Source: Chryseobacterium cupriresistens
GTDB taxonomy: Bacteria; Bacteroidota; Bacteroidia; Flavobacteriales; Weeksellaceae
Assembly: GCF_046614675.1 (NCBI RefSeq)
Contig: NZ_JBKKJT010000001.1
Location: 434,001-498,000 of the forward strand
Length of the DNA stretch: 64,000 bases
Reading direction: 5' to 3'
Position 1 is the stretch's first letter. Every line of letters starts with the position of its first letter. Of this stretch, positions 7,429 to 14,608 are shown one piece after another. The position numbers were made by a program, and so were the translations under genes. Under the pieces are notes generated by a model. It was given only the letters and a program-made list of their open reading frames with translations. It was not told the DNA's origin and ran no database searches.

Positions 7429-7992
7429 ATGACAGAAAAGGAAAAATGTGCAGCCGGACTTTTATACAACGCCAACTACGATAAAGAATTAATAGAAGAA
7501 CGCATTGCATGCAAAGATTTGTGTCAGGAATATAATGCTCTCAAAAACTCCGATTCCGAAAACAGATTCCGATTGCTTAAAAGCATTATGGGTAGTATAA
7601 AAGAAAATATCTGTATAGAACCCAGCTTTTGGTGTGATTACGGATATAATATAACCGTAGGAGAGAATTTCTACGCCAATCACAATCTGGTTATTTTGGA
7701 TTGTGCCAAAGTAGAGTTTGGTGATAATGTGTTTATAGGCCCCAATTGCAGTTTTTATACGGCAGGTCATCCGCTTGACGCGAAACAGCGAAATGAAGGA
7801 CTGGAATATGCACATCCTATCAAAGTAGGTAATAATGTATGGCTGGGAGGCAATGTGGTTGTACTTCCAGGAGTTTCTATCGGAAATAATTCTGTGATTG
7901 GAGCTGGAAGTGTGGTAACGAAAGATATTCCTGAGAATGTAGTGGCCGTGGGAAATCCGTGTAGGGTAGTAAAAAATATCCCGGAAGAATAA
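7429..7992 (+). CDS. maa: Maltose/galactoside-type O-acetyltransferase
   Basis: 187 residues. An N-terminal Maa cap helix (TEKEKCAAGLLYNANYD) is followed by left-handed beta-helix hexapeptide repeats (about 60-175: ITVGENFYANHN, VEFGDNVFIGPN, IKVGNNVWLGGN, VSIGNNSVIGAGS). The catalytic His is in YTAGHPLDA (about 115). It should transfer acetyl from acetyl-CoA to a sugar hydroxyl in the cytoplasm; maltose, glucose or galactosides are family substrates, and the real one is not known. The 7-bp tandem array just before the start codon could alter leader length or spacing and so expression. Confidence 0.9.
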   Translation: MTEKEKCAAGLLYNANYDKELIEERIACKDLCQEYNALKNSDSENRFRLLKSIMGSIKENICIEPSFWCDYGYNITVGENFYANHNLVILDCAKVEFGDNVFIGPNCSFYTAGHPLDAKQRNEGLEYAHPIKVGNNVWLGGNVVVLPGVSIGNNSVIGAGSVVTKDIPENVVAVGNPCRVVKNIPEE

Positions 7993-8014
7993 TATACAGA
8001 ATCACTATAAAGTA

Positions 8015-8042
8015 AAATCCCGGAACAATGTTCCGGGATTTT
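8015..8042. terminator. Bidirectional terminator between convergent genes
   Basis: AAATCCCGGAAC and GTTCCGGGATTT pair around a short loop with T/A tracts on both sides. It serves the acetyltransferase gene and the convergent transaldolase gene. Confidence 0.85.
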
Positions 8043-8065
8043 TATGTTTGAACAAGGATCAGTGA

Positions 8066-8719
8066 TTATGCTAATTTCTGAGAATCTGCAACAAACTGAG
8101 CCAATCCGCTGTCTGTTAATGGGTGCTTCAATAAGCTCAAAATCGGAGGAAGTGGAGATGTGATAACATCAGCCCCGATTTTAGCACAGTCGATAATATG
8201 CATTGAGTGACGGATAGAAGCTGCCAGGATTTCAGTTTCGTACATATAGTTATCGAAAATCAATCTGATTTCCTGAATAAGGTTCAAACCGTCTGTAGAA
8301 ATATCATCTAATCTTCCTAAGAACGGAGAAACATAAGTTGCTCCTGCTTTAGCTGCCAGAAGAGCCTGCCCCGGAGAGAAGATCAATGTACAGTTAGTTT
8401 TGATACCTTTATCGGAAAAATATTTTAAAGCTTTGATTCCATCTTTGATCATCGGAATTTTTACAACGATATTCGGGTGAATAGCAGCCAATTCGTCTCC
8501 TTCTTTAATCATTTCTTCATACGTTGTAGAAAGAACTTCCGCAGAAATATCTCCGTCTACAAGCTCGCAGATCGTTTTATAATGGTTTTTGATGGCTTCA
8601 GCTCCCTGAATACCTTCTTTTGCCATTAGGGAAGGGTTGGTTGTTACACCATCTAAAATTCCAAGGTCTCTTGCTTCCTTGATTTGCTCTAAATTAGCTG
8701 TGTCAATAAAAAATTTCAT
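8066..8719 (-). CDS. Transaldolase / fructose-6-phosphate aldolase family
   Basis: 217 residues, the length of the short FSA/TalC-type transaldolases. It starts MKFFIDTANLEQIKEARDLG, has GVTTNPSLMAKEG (25-37), the Schiff-base Lys in NIVVKIPMI (about 87), NCTLIFSPGQALLAAKAG and a C-terminal GADVITSPL. It is either a transaldolase of the non-oxidative pentose phosphate pathway, moving dihydroxyacetone units, or a fructose-6-phosphate aldolase; the two are not separable from sequence alone here. It is transcribed alone from TATATTTG on the minus strand at 8743-8750. Confidence 0.92.
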   Translation of the reverse strand: MKFFIDTANLEQIKEARDLGILDGVTTNPSLMAKEGIQGAEAIKNHYKTICELVDGDISAEVLSTTYEEMIKEGDELAAIHPNIVVKIPMIKDGIKALKYFSDKGIKTNCTLIFSPGQALLAAKAGATYVSPFLGRLDDISTDGLNLIQEIRLIFDNYMYETEILAASIRHSMHIIDCAKIGADVITSPLPPILSLLKHPLTDSGLAQFVADSQKLA

Positions 8720-8922
8720 TTTGATAAATAGATTTATTGATACAAATATAGGGAATTAATTGGGTTATGAGGTATGAATTTTAAGTTACGGGTTTTTGGG
8801 TTTGCAGGGGTAGAGTGAGAGGGTTTGAGGGTAAACGGGTTTGGCTGTGGGAGTGTATGAAGTAATGGTTTTGAAATAATAAAAAAAGAAATTCCCTAGA
8901 TATTCGTCAAACTGTTATTTTT
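8720..8922. other. Intergenic stretch, promoter region only
   Basis: Together with the array at 8923-8999 this is a 305-base gap. It holds the transaldolase -7 box (8743-8750, minus) and, at its right end, TATTTTTG (8916-8923, plus), whose last base is the first base of the heptamer array. A G-rich, low-complexity plus strand (8760-8870, many GGGTTT/GAGGG words) has no reading frame. Confidence 0.6.
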
Positions 8923-8999
8923 GCTTCTAGCTTCTAGCTTCTAGCTTCTAGCTTCTAGCTTCTAGCTTCTAGCTTCTAGCTTCCAGCTTCCAGCTTCCA
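8923..8999. repeat. 7-bp tandem repeat, 8 x GCTTCTA then 3 x GCTTCCA
   Basis: Eleven heptamers in a row. The first eight are GCTTCTA and the last three GCTTCCA, so a point change spread through one end of the array. It follows directly on a TATTTTTG box and ends 25 bases before the ATG of the next gene. Minus-strand reading frames across it are artefacts. Confidence 0.95.
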
Positions 9000-9024
9000 G
9001 CCAGACCAACTTAAAATACCATCC

Positions 9025-9513
9025 ATGAAAAACAATAGTTTCAGCGCCACTTTGGAAATCATAGGAATTAATCCTTTTGTATTTGTTCCGGAAGAAATAT
9101 TGGAAACGATTTTTGAAAAATCCGGGAGAAATAAGAGCCCTATTGCTGTCAAAGGAACGGTGAACGGGAAAGAATTCAAACAAAATCTTATGAAATATTT
9201 AGGTGAGTGGAGGCTTTACGTGAATCTGATTATGCTGAAAAATTCTCCCAAAAGAATCGGGGAAATTATTGAAGTTGTTCTGGAATATGATGATTCCGAC
9301 CGAAGTATACCTGTTCATCCTCAATTAGAAAAGGCAATCAAAGAAAGTGCTTTAGCTGCGGAAAATTTTGAAAAGCTGACTCCCTCAAGAAAAAATGAGC
9401 TGGTAAGGTATATCAATAATTTAAAAACCGAAGCCAGTATTCAGAGAAATATTGAGAAAATCATCAGGCATCTACATGGTGAAACAGATTTTTTTGGAAA
9501 AATGATTGAGTAG
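9025..9513 (+). CDS. DUF1905 and YdeI/OmpD-associated domain protein
   Basis: 162 residues in two parts. The N-terminal DUF1905 beta-barrel-like domain runs about 1-90 (FSATLEIIG, PFVFVPEEILE, PIAVKGTVNGKEF). The C-terminal YdeI/OmdA-type segment runs about 92-160 (VHPQLEKAIKES, FEKLTPSRKNELVRYINNLKTEASIQRNIEKI). The combination is common in Bacteroidota. YdeI-type proteins have been linked to peptide and bacteriocin resistance in enteric bacteria, but the molecular role here is unknown. No signal peptide. The leader contains the GCTTCTA array. Confidence 0.85.
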   Translation: MKNNSFSATLEIIGINPFVFVPEEILETIFEKSGRNKSPIAVKGTVNGKEFKQNLMKYLGEWRLYVNLIMLKNSPKRIGEIIEVVLEYDDSDRSIPVHPQLEKAIKESALAAENFEKLTPSRKNELVRYINNLKTEASIQRNIEKIIRHLHGETDFFGKMIE

Positions 9514-9540
9514 ATCTAAAACTCATTAATCATTAAACAA

Positions 9541-9570
9541 AAATGCCGGAAAAACTTCCGGCATTTTCTT
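9541..9570. terminator. Bidirectional terminator
   Basis: AAATGCCGGAA and TTCCGGCATTT pair around AAAC, followed by T-rich sequence on the plus strand and A-rich sequence before it. It separates the convergent DUF1905 and TPR genes. Confidence 0.8.
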
Positions 9571-9575
9571 TTTTA

Positions 9576-10112
9576 CTAAGAATTTAATGCTTTGCTAAGC
9601 TTCACAGCATCCTGATTGGTAGGATCATACTGTATCGATTTCGCAATATGTTCTTTTGCTTTATTAGGATCAGTTTTCTGTTCTGTAAAGGCAAGATAGA
9701 AATAAGCGTACGCCAGATTTTTCTTATTTTGCTCCACTTCTTCAGGTTTTACGGCTGCAATATACTTTTCGTAAGCAATTTTTGCGTTGGCATCATCTTT
9801 TGCAGACTGATAGGCATAAGCCTGGCTGTAATAAGCCGGAGCCCAGTCCGGTAATAAAACTGATACTTTTTTCCAGGTATCAATCGCATTGGGCCAGTCT
9901 GAAACCTCCTGATAAGCATTAGCCAGTTTTGCTAATGATTCTGCATCCTTTGGATTGGCCGCGATCTGTTTTTTAAGATCTTCGATAGTTGGATTAGTTG
10001 TTTGACTCGTTGCTGCTGAAGTTTCAGGCTGAGTCGTTTGTGCATTTACAAGACTTACACTTCCTGCTAGTATTAAGCCTAAAAACAGGCTATTAATTTT
10101 ACTCATTTTCAT
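9576..10112 (-). CDS. Exported TPR-repeat protein
   Basis: About 178 residues from MKMSKINSLFLGL, which gives a normal signal peptide cut near SLVNAQ. The frame could be extended 7 codons upstream, but that would bury the signal peptide. After a Thr/Gln/Ser-rich linker there are about three TPR-like helical pairs (DAESLAKLANAYQEV, WAPAYYSQAYAYQSA, AYAYFYLAFTEQK, AKEHIAKSIQYDP). TPRs usually mediate protein contacts; the partner is unknown. Acts in the periplasm by inference. Confidence 0.8.
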   Translation of the reverse strand: MKMSKINSLFLGLILAGSVSLVNAQTTQPETSAATSQTTNPTIEDLKKQIAANPKDAESLAKLANAYQEVSDWPNAIDTWKKVSVLLPDWAPAYYSQAYAYQSAKDDANAKIAYEKYIAAVKPEEVEQNKKNLAYAYFYLAFTEQKTDPNKAKEHIAKSIQYDPTNQDAVKLSKALNS

Positions 10113-10234
10113 AATCTTATATTTTAAAGTCAAAATCTAAAATTCAATAATAATTCCACAAAACCGTAAATTTTAGAGGCTTTAAGTTTTTTTAGAAAAT
10201 ATTAACGGGATTGATGTTTTTTTTAATTTAATTT

Positions 10235-10264
10235 TTGATTCGTTGATCTTTGAGGCTATCTTTG
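10235..10264 (+). promoter_or_regulatory. Promoter of the peptidase E operon
   Basis: TTG at 10235-10237, 19 bases, TATCTTTG at 10257-10264. This is an ideal Bacteroidota promoter about 37 bases before the ATG. Confidence 0.75.
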
Positions 10265-10300
10265 TGATTCGTTTTTAATAATACTTATAAATTTCGTGGT

Positions 10301-10993
10301 ATGAATATCATATTAGCTTCAACATCTACACTTTTTGGTGGAGAATATCTGGAATACTTAAGAGAAGAATTAATCCAACTTTATAACGGAATTGATGAAA
10401 TTGTATTTATTCCTTTTGCAAGACCAGGTGGAATTTCCCATGATGATTATACCGCAAAAGCACGTTCTTTCTTTGAAACCATCGATATAAAAGTGAAAGG
10501 TCTTCACGAATTTGAAGATAAAAAGGAAGCCATTCATCAGGCAAAAGGTTTCTTTACAGGAGGCGGAAATACCTTTTTATTGGTTAAAACATTACACGAA
10601 GAAGGGCTGATGTCTGTCCTGAAAGAAAATGTATCAAAAGGAAAAGCCTATCTCGGATGCAGCGCAGGAAGCAATATCGGAGGCCAGAATATGAAGACAA
10701 CGAACGATATGCCGATTGTATATCCGCCAAGTTTCGACTGTATGGGATTGGTTCCTTTCAATATTAATCCGCATTATCTTGATCCTAATCCCGACTTAAA
10801 GCATAACGGAGAAACCAGAGAAACCCGTATTCAGGAGTTTCTTACCCAGAATGATATCAAAGTGGTTGGTCTCAGAGAAGGGAACTGGATCAGAAGAACC
10901 AATGATTCCATTACTGTAGAAGGAAGTGAACTGACAAGGATTTTTGAAAAAGGAAAAGAGCCTTACGAAATAGAAGCAGGAAGCAGACTTTAA
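10301..10993 (+). CDS. pepE: Dipeptidase E (S51 peptidase E)
   Basis: 230 residues, the usual PepE length. The serine nucleophile lies in LGCSAGSN (S121) and the catalytic His in NPHYLDP (H158); FFTGGGNTFLL (84-94) is the S51 glycine turn. The family is a cytoplasmic dipeptidase specific for N-terminal Asp (Asp-Xaa). The stop codon overlaps the next start codon (TAATG), so the following gene is translationally coupled. The window has a second S51 enzyme, cyanophycinase, at 58413. Confidence 0.93.
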   Translation: MNIILASTSTLFGGEYLEYLREELIQLYNGIDEIVFIPFARPGGISHDDYTAKARSFFETIDIKVKGLHEFEDKKEAIHQAKGFFTGGGNTFLLVKTLHEEGLMSVLKENVSKGKAYLGCSAGSNIGGQNMKTTNDMPIVYPPSFDCMGLVPFNINPHYLDPNPDLKHNGETRETRIQEFLTQNDIKVVGLREGNWIRRTNDSITVEGSELTRIFEKGKEPYEIEAGSRL

Positions 10994-11844
10994 TGAGCGA
11001 AAATGAAATTAATCTTTTCATAGAACGCAATCTCACTAATTTTTCAGTGAACAGTACCGGATGGAATGAACTGATCCGGAAATTGCTGTATGAATTTGCT
11101 TTGGCAGGCTGGAATATGGAATACCGTGTCTTTGGAAAGGAGAAGTTTGGTGAATTGAGATGCTATACCTATTCTGAGGATGAAATACTCAATAACAAGC
11201 TTAAAAACATCAAAGATAAGTATTCGAAATTATCGGTAAAGACTTGTGAAATCTGTGGCAGCGAAGGGAAAATGAGAGCAATAGGCTCATGGCAGACAAC
11301 ATTGTGCCTGGACCATTTTCTGGAGCAGCAGCCCGTTATTGAGATTGATGATAAACAGAATATCAAAAGAAATAATGAGAGCGTTCTGAATAGTAAAGAT
11401 ATTGCCAAAGCCGAGATTGAATATGATCTTCAGAGTTTATGGCTTTATACCCATCATGAAGAGAGTTTTTATTTTTCATGGCAGGAACCCAATTATTATC
11501 TGCTTTTGAGAAGCGTTCCCCTGTCTGTTTTTCCAGAAGAAAACCAGAATGAAATCTCAGCAATATTTCAGGACCTTCGGAATTGTGAAATATGCGGTTA
11601 TAAAGCTGTGCACCAAAGAAATTGTCTGCGATGTCATCATGAACCCTGGAATGATTCAGGATATTTTATTCAGGATTACGGGGAAAAATCAAACTATATA
11701 AAGGAATGCCAGATGGACATTTTTATAGATGAAGATGATTATGAGAAATATTTCAAACATGATCGTTCATTTGAAAAATCTCCTGGCCATCAGATACTTT
11801 TCACCTCCGAAGAGCTCAGTGAGTATGAAAAGCTTTTATTTTAA
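10993..11844 (+). CDS. Cys-rich hypothetical protein coupled to pepE
   Basis: 283 residues, not recognised. The N-terminal 60 residues are helical (NSTGWNELIRKLLYEFALAGW). Two Cys knuckles are visible: CEICGSEGKM...TLCLDH (about 78-100) and CEICGYKA...CLRCHHEPW (about 201-219), each built like a zinc-ribbon half. No signal peptide or membrane segment. The ATG overlaps the pepE stop codon, so the two are made from one mRNA. The function is unknown; metal binding is inferred from the Cys/His pattern. Confidence 0.75.
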   Translation: MSENEINLFIERNLTNFSVNSTGWNELIRKLLYEFALAGWNMEYRVFGKEKFGELRCYTYSEDEILNNKLKNIKDKYSKLSVKTCEICGSEGKMRAIGSWQTTLCLDHFLEQQPVIEIDDKQNIKRNNESVLNSKDIAKAEIEYDLQSLWLYTHHEESFYFSWQEPNYYLLLRSVPLSVFPEENQNEISAIFQDLRNCEICGYKAVHQRNCLRCHHEPWNDSGYFIQDYGEKSNYIKECQMDIFIDEDDYEKYFKHDRSFEKSPGHQILFTSEELSEYEKLLF

Positions 11845-11941
11845 CTATATTTGATCAGAATTTAAATCAATAGAAAAAGGTCCGTATACTCTTTGTAAAC
11901 TGTATTGGAAACCTTTGCATGCAGACCCAAATAACAATGTA

Positions 11942-13315
11942 ATGAAAAAAACATTTGCAGTTCTCATACTCTCTGTACAGATGGTTGCTGCACAGAATAT
12001 AGCCCAAAAATTAGATAAAGTAACAAAGGATCTTATGGATTCTTCAGGAGCAGTATCTTCCAGCTTATCTTTTTATGTTTCCGATGAAAACGGAAACTTT
12101 TTATATGAATATCAGGGAAATAAAGGTCTTTCTACTGCCTCTACACAAAAGATTTTCACGGCAGGAGCTGCACTGGAAACTTTAGGAAAAAACTATACTT
12201 TTACCACCACTTCAAGCTATTCCGGAAATATCTCCGGAGGAACGCTGAATGGAAACCTTTTCATCAGCTCCAATGGCGACCCTACTTTGGGAAGCTGGAG
12301 ATATGATGGCTATAAACCCGAAAATTTTAAAAGGAAACTGATTGATGCTATCAAAAATTCAGGGATAACAAAAATATCCGGTGATCTGATTATTGATGAT
12401 TCTTATTTTGATCATCAAACGATTCCGGGAGGCTGGCCGTGGGATGACCTGGGGAATTACTATGGTGCGGGTGTATGGGGAATCAACTGGAAAGAGAACC
12501 AGTTTGATATCAATATTAATGGAACCGATTTTAAAAGCTTTTCTTATCCGCTGGAGGGTGTAAAGTGGCTGAATGACCTGAAAACAGGAGGAAACTCGGA
12601 TCAAAGCTTGATCTTTACCGCTCCTCATTCTGATGTCGCTTTGATTAATGGAATGCTTCCGGCTGGAAAAACAGTAACGGTTTCCGGTTCTGCTCCCAAT
12701 CCGCCACTACAGCTGGCAGCAGAAGTAAAACAATGGCTGAAGGAATCAGGAATTGAACTTTCTGGAAAAGCTGTAACGAATTCTCAGCTTGAAATAGATG
12801 GAAAAAATCCTTTATCAGCTCCAAAAAATAATATTCTCCTGACTTATCAATCTCCGACTCTTGATAAAATAGTGTACTGGTTTCTGAGAAAAAGTATCAA
12901 TCTGTATGGAGAAACATTAATTAAAACATTAGGAAAAGAGAAAAAAGGAAATTCAAGCTTTAAAAGCGGAGTTGCCTATCTGAAAGAATTCTGGAAATCA
13001 AGAGGAATTAATCCTAATATGATCAACTTTGCAGATGGAAGCGGACTTTCCCCCCAGAATTATGTGTCCGCAAAAGCAGAAGTGCAGGCTCTTTTATATG
13101 CTAAAAAACAATCATGGTTTGAAGCGTACTATGATGGATTTCCGGTTCAGGATAATGGTATGAAAATGAAAAGCGGAACCATGAGAGATACCAAATCTTT
13201 TGCCGGATACCACACCGCAAAAGATGGGAAAAAATATGTATTTTCGATTATCATCAACAACTATCAGGGAAGCGGAAATACTGAGCTGCAGAAAATCCTG
13301 AATGTTTTAAAATAA
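11942..13315 (+). CDS. dacB: D-alanyl-D-alanine carboxypeptidase/endopeptidase (PBP4, S13)
   Basis: 457 residues from MKKTFAVLILSVQMVAAQ; the frame can be extended 9 codons upstream, but this start gives a clean signal peptide. The S13 triad is complete: STQK (S67-K70), SIN in RKSINLYGE, and KSG in MKMKSGTMRD; DGSGLSPQNYVS is also typical. In the periplasm the enzyme cleaves D-Ala-D-Ala tails or peptide cross-links of peptidoglycan. The histidine kinase gene begins 8 bases after its stop, so the two may share an mRNA. Confidence 0.92.
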   Translation: MKKTFAVLILSVQMVAAQNIAQKLDKVTKDLMDSSGAVSSSLSFYVSDENGNFLYEYQGNKGLSTASTQKIFTAGAALETLGKNYTFTTTSSYSGNISGGTLNGNLFISSNGDPTLGSWRYDGYKPENFKRKLIDAIKNSGITKISGDLIIDDSYFDHQTIPGGWPWDDLGNYYGAGVWGINWKENQFDININGTDFKSFSYPLEGVKWLNDLKTGGNSDQSLIFTAPHSDVALINGMLPAGKTVTVSGSAPNPPLQLAAEVKQWLKESGIELSGKAVTNSQLEIDGKNPLSAPKNNILLTYQSPTLDKIVYWFLRKSINLYGETLIKTLGKEKKGNSSFKSGVAYLKEFWKSRGINPNMINFADGSGLSPQNYVSAKAEVQALLYAKKQSWFEAYYDGFPVQDNGMKMKSGTMRDTKSFAGYHTAKDGKKYVFSIIINNYQGSGNTELQKILNVLK

Positions 13316-13322
13316 AATACCT

Positions 13323-14492
13323 TTGAGAAAATCCATCCTCACCAGACTGAATAACTGGATCATTTTTGTTGTGATGACTACTTTGGTGATCGCCATTGTA
13401 GTGGCTTCAACATCGCTTATTAATTTTCTCAGAAAAGAGGAGATCAAAAGGATCAGTCTTCTTTCCAAAGCGATAAGAATACAACAGGAGGTTAAAACTC
13501 CGGATACTGATGTTCTGGATCTGCTGCCGGATATCCTGAATATCAACAATACCATTCCGTTTATTGTAACAGACAAATATAAGAACCCGATTCTTGACCT
13601 CGGATACTATAGAAATATTCCTGAAAGTACGATTAAGAATCCTGAAAAACTACAGGATCTGATCCGGAATATGGAGAAAAATTATGATCCTATCGAGATT
13701 AAAGTGCCGGATGGAAATAATCAGTTTGTCTATTATGACAACTCGCGTCTGCTTAATAATCTTCGCTATTCTCCCTATATTTTAGGGTTGTTTATTTTGC
13801 TGTATTTTGGTTTTTCTTTCTGGTTTTTCAAAACTATTAAAAAGACGGATGAAGGATATCTTTGGGCGGGTCTGGCTAAAGAAACTGCACATCAGATCGG
13901 AACTCCTTTATCATCCATGATCGGGTGGATGGAAATTATGAAGCTTGATAATCCGGATTCGGAAGGAGTACATGAAATAGAAAAAGATATTGAAAGACTC
14001 AGAACGATCTCAGAGCGATTCTCAAAAATAGGTTCTGTTCCAGAACTGAATGACAGAAATTTTAATGAAACCATTCAGGAGAATTATGATTATTTAAAAA
14101 CAAGGATCTCCAGAAAGATCAATTTTACGCTTAATCTTCCTACGTATACCGTTCTGGTTCCTCACAATAAAATTCTGATGAGCTGGGTCATTGAAAATCT
14201 GGTAAAAAATGCGGTGGATGCGATGAAAGGTGAAGGCTCTATTACCATGTCTGTCTTTGAAAGAAATAAGAATATTTTAATTGAAGTAAAAGATAATGGA
14301 AGCGGAATGACTAAACAGCAGGCACGAAATGCTTTTAATCCCGGATATTCTACCAAGAAAAGAGGCTGGGGACTAGGATTGTCACTGGCAAGAAGAGTTA
14401 TTCATGAATACCACAATGGAGATATTAAGATTTCCCAGACTGAAGTAGGAAAGGGGAGTACTTTCAGGATTACGATCAGAAAAGAGGATTGA
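13323..14492 (+). CDS. Membrane sensor histidine kinase
   Basis: 389 residues, starting at a TTG codon. The start is chosen because MRKSILTRLNNWIIF gives positive charges before the first membrane helix (about 12-34); the nearest ATG (13374) would begin inside the helix. A periplasmic sensor of about 115 residues and a second helix (about 150-170) follow. The phospho-acceptor is H190 in AKETAHQIGTPLSS; the ATPase has ENLVKNAVDA (291-300), DNGSGM (324-329) and GWGLGL (348-353). No HAMP domain is evident. No response regulator is adjacent. The TTG is also the end of TACCTTTG (13318-13325), so an internal promoter there would make the true start later. Confidence 0.85.
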   Translation: MRKSILTRLNNWIIFVVMTTLVIAIVVASTSLINFLRKEEIKRISLLSKAIRIQQEVKTPDTDVLDLLPDILNINNTIPFIVTDKYKNPILDLGYYRNIPESTIKNPEKLQDLIRNMEKNYDPIEIKVPDGNNQFVYYDNSRLLNNLRYSPYILGLFILLYFGFSFWFFKTIKKTDEGYLWAGLAKETAHQIGTPLSSMIGWMEIMKLDNPDSEGVHEIEKDIERLRTISERFSKIGSVPELNDRNFNETIQENYDYLKTRISRKINFTLNLPTYTVLVPHNKILMSWVIENLVKNAVDAMKGEGSITMSVFERNKNILIEVKDNGSGMTKQQARNAFNPGYSTKKRGWGLGLSLARRVIHEYHNGDIKISQTEVGKGSTFRITIRKED

Positions 14493-14518
14493 TTCTCGTT
14501 GAAATTAGGGCCAATAAG

Positions 14519-14551
14519 AAACCTAACAGGTTTTGAAAACCTGTTAGGTTT
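14519..14551. repeat. Extragenic palindrome AAACCTAACAGG...
   Basis: Two perfect 16-base arms (AAACCTAACAGGTTTT and its complement) are separated by a single G. It follows the kinase gene and could act as a terminator, but its form is also that of a dispersed extragenic palindrome. Confidence 0.75.
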
Positions 14552-14576
14552 GTATCAAGATAAAGCTGATAAAAAT

Positions 14577-14606
14577 AAAAAGCAGGGAAATTTTCCCCGC
14601 TTTTCA
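14577..14606. terminator. Terminator of the M61 peptidase gene
   Basis: AAAAGCAGGGAAA and TTTCCCCGCTTTT pair imperfectly. The T tract on the minus strand fits the end of the gene that stops at 14609. Confidence 0.7.
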
Positions 14607-14608
14607 CT

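Noticed and set aside
8962..9183. Minus-strand frames over the GCTTCTA array
   Set aside because: They overlap the DUF1905 gene antisense and end in translated repeat (KLEARS-type); no promoter.
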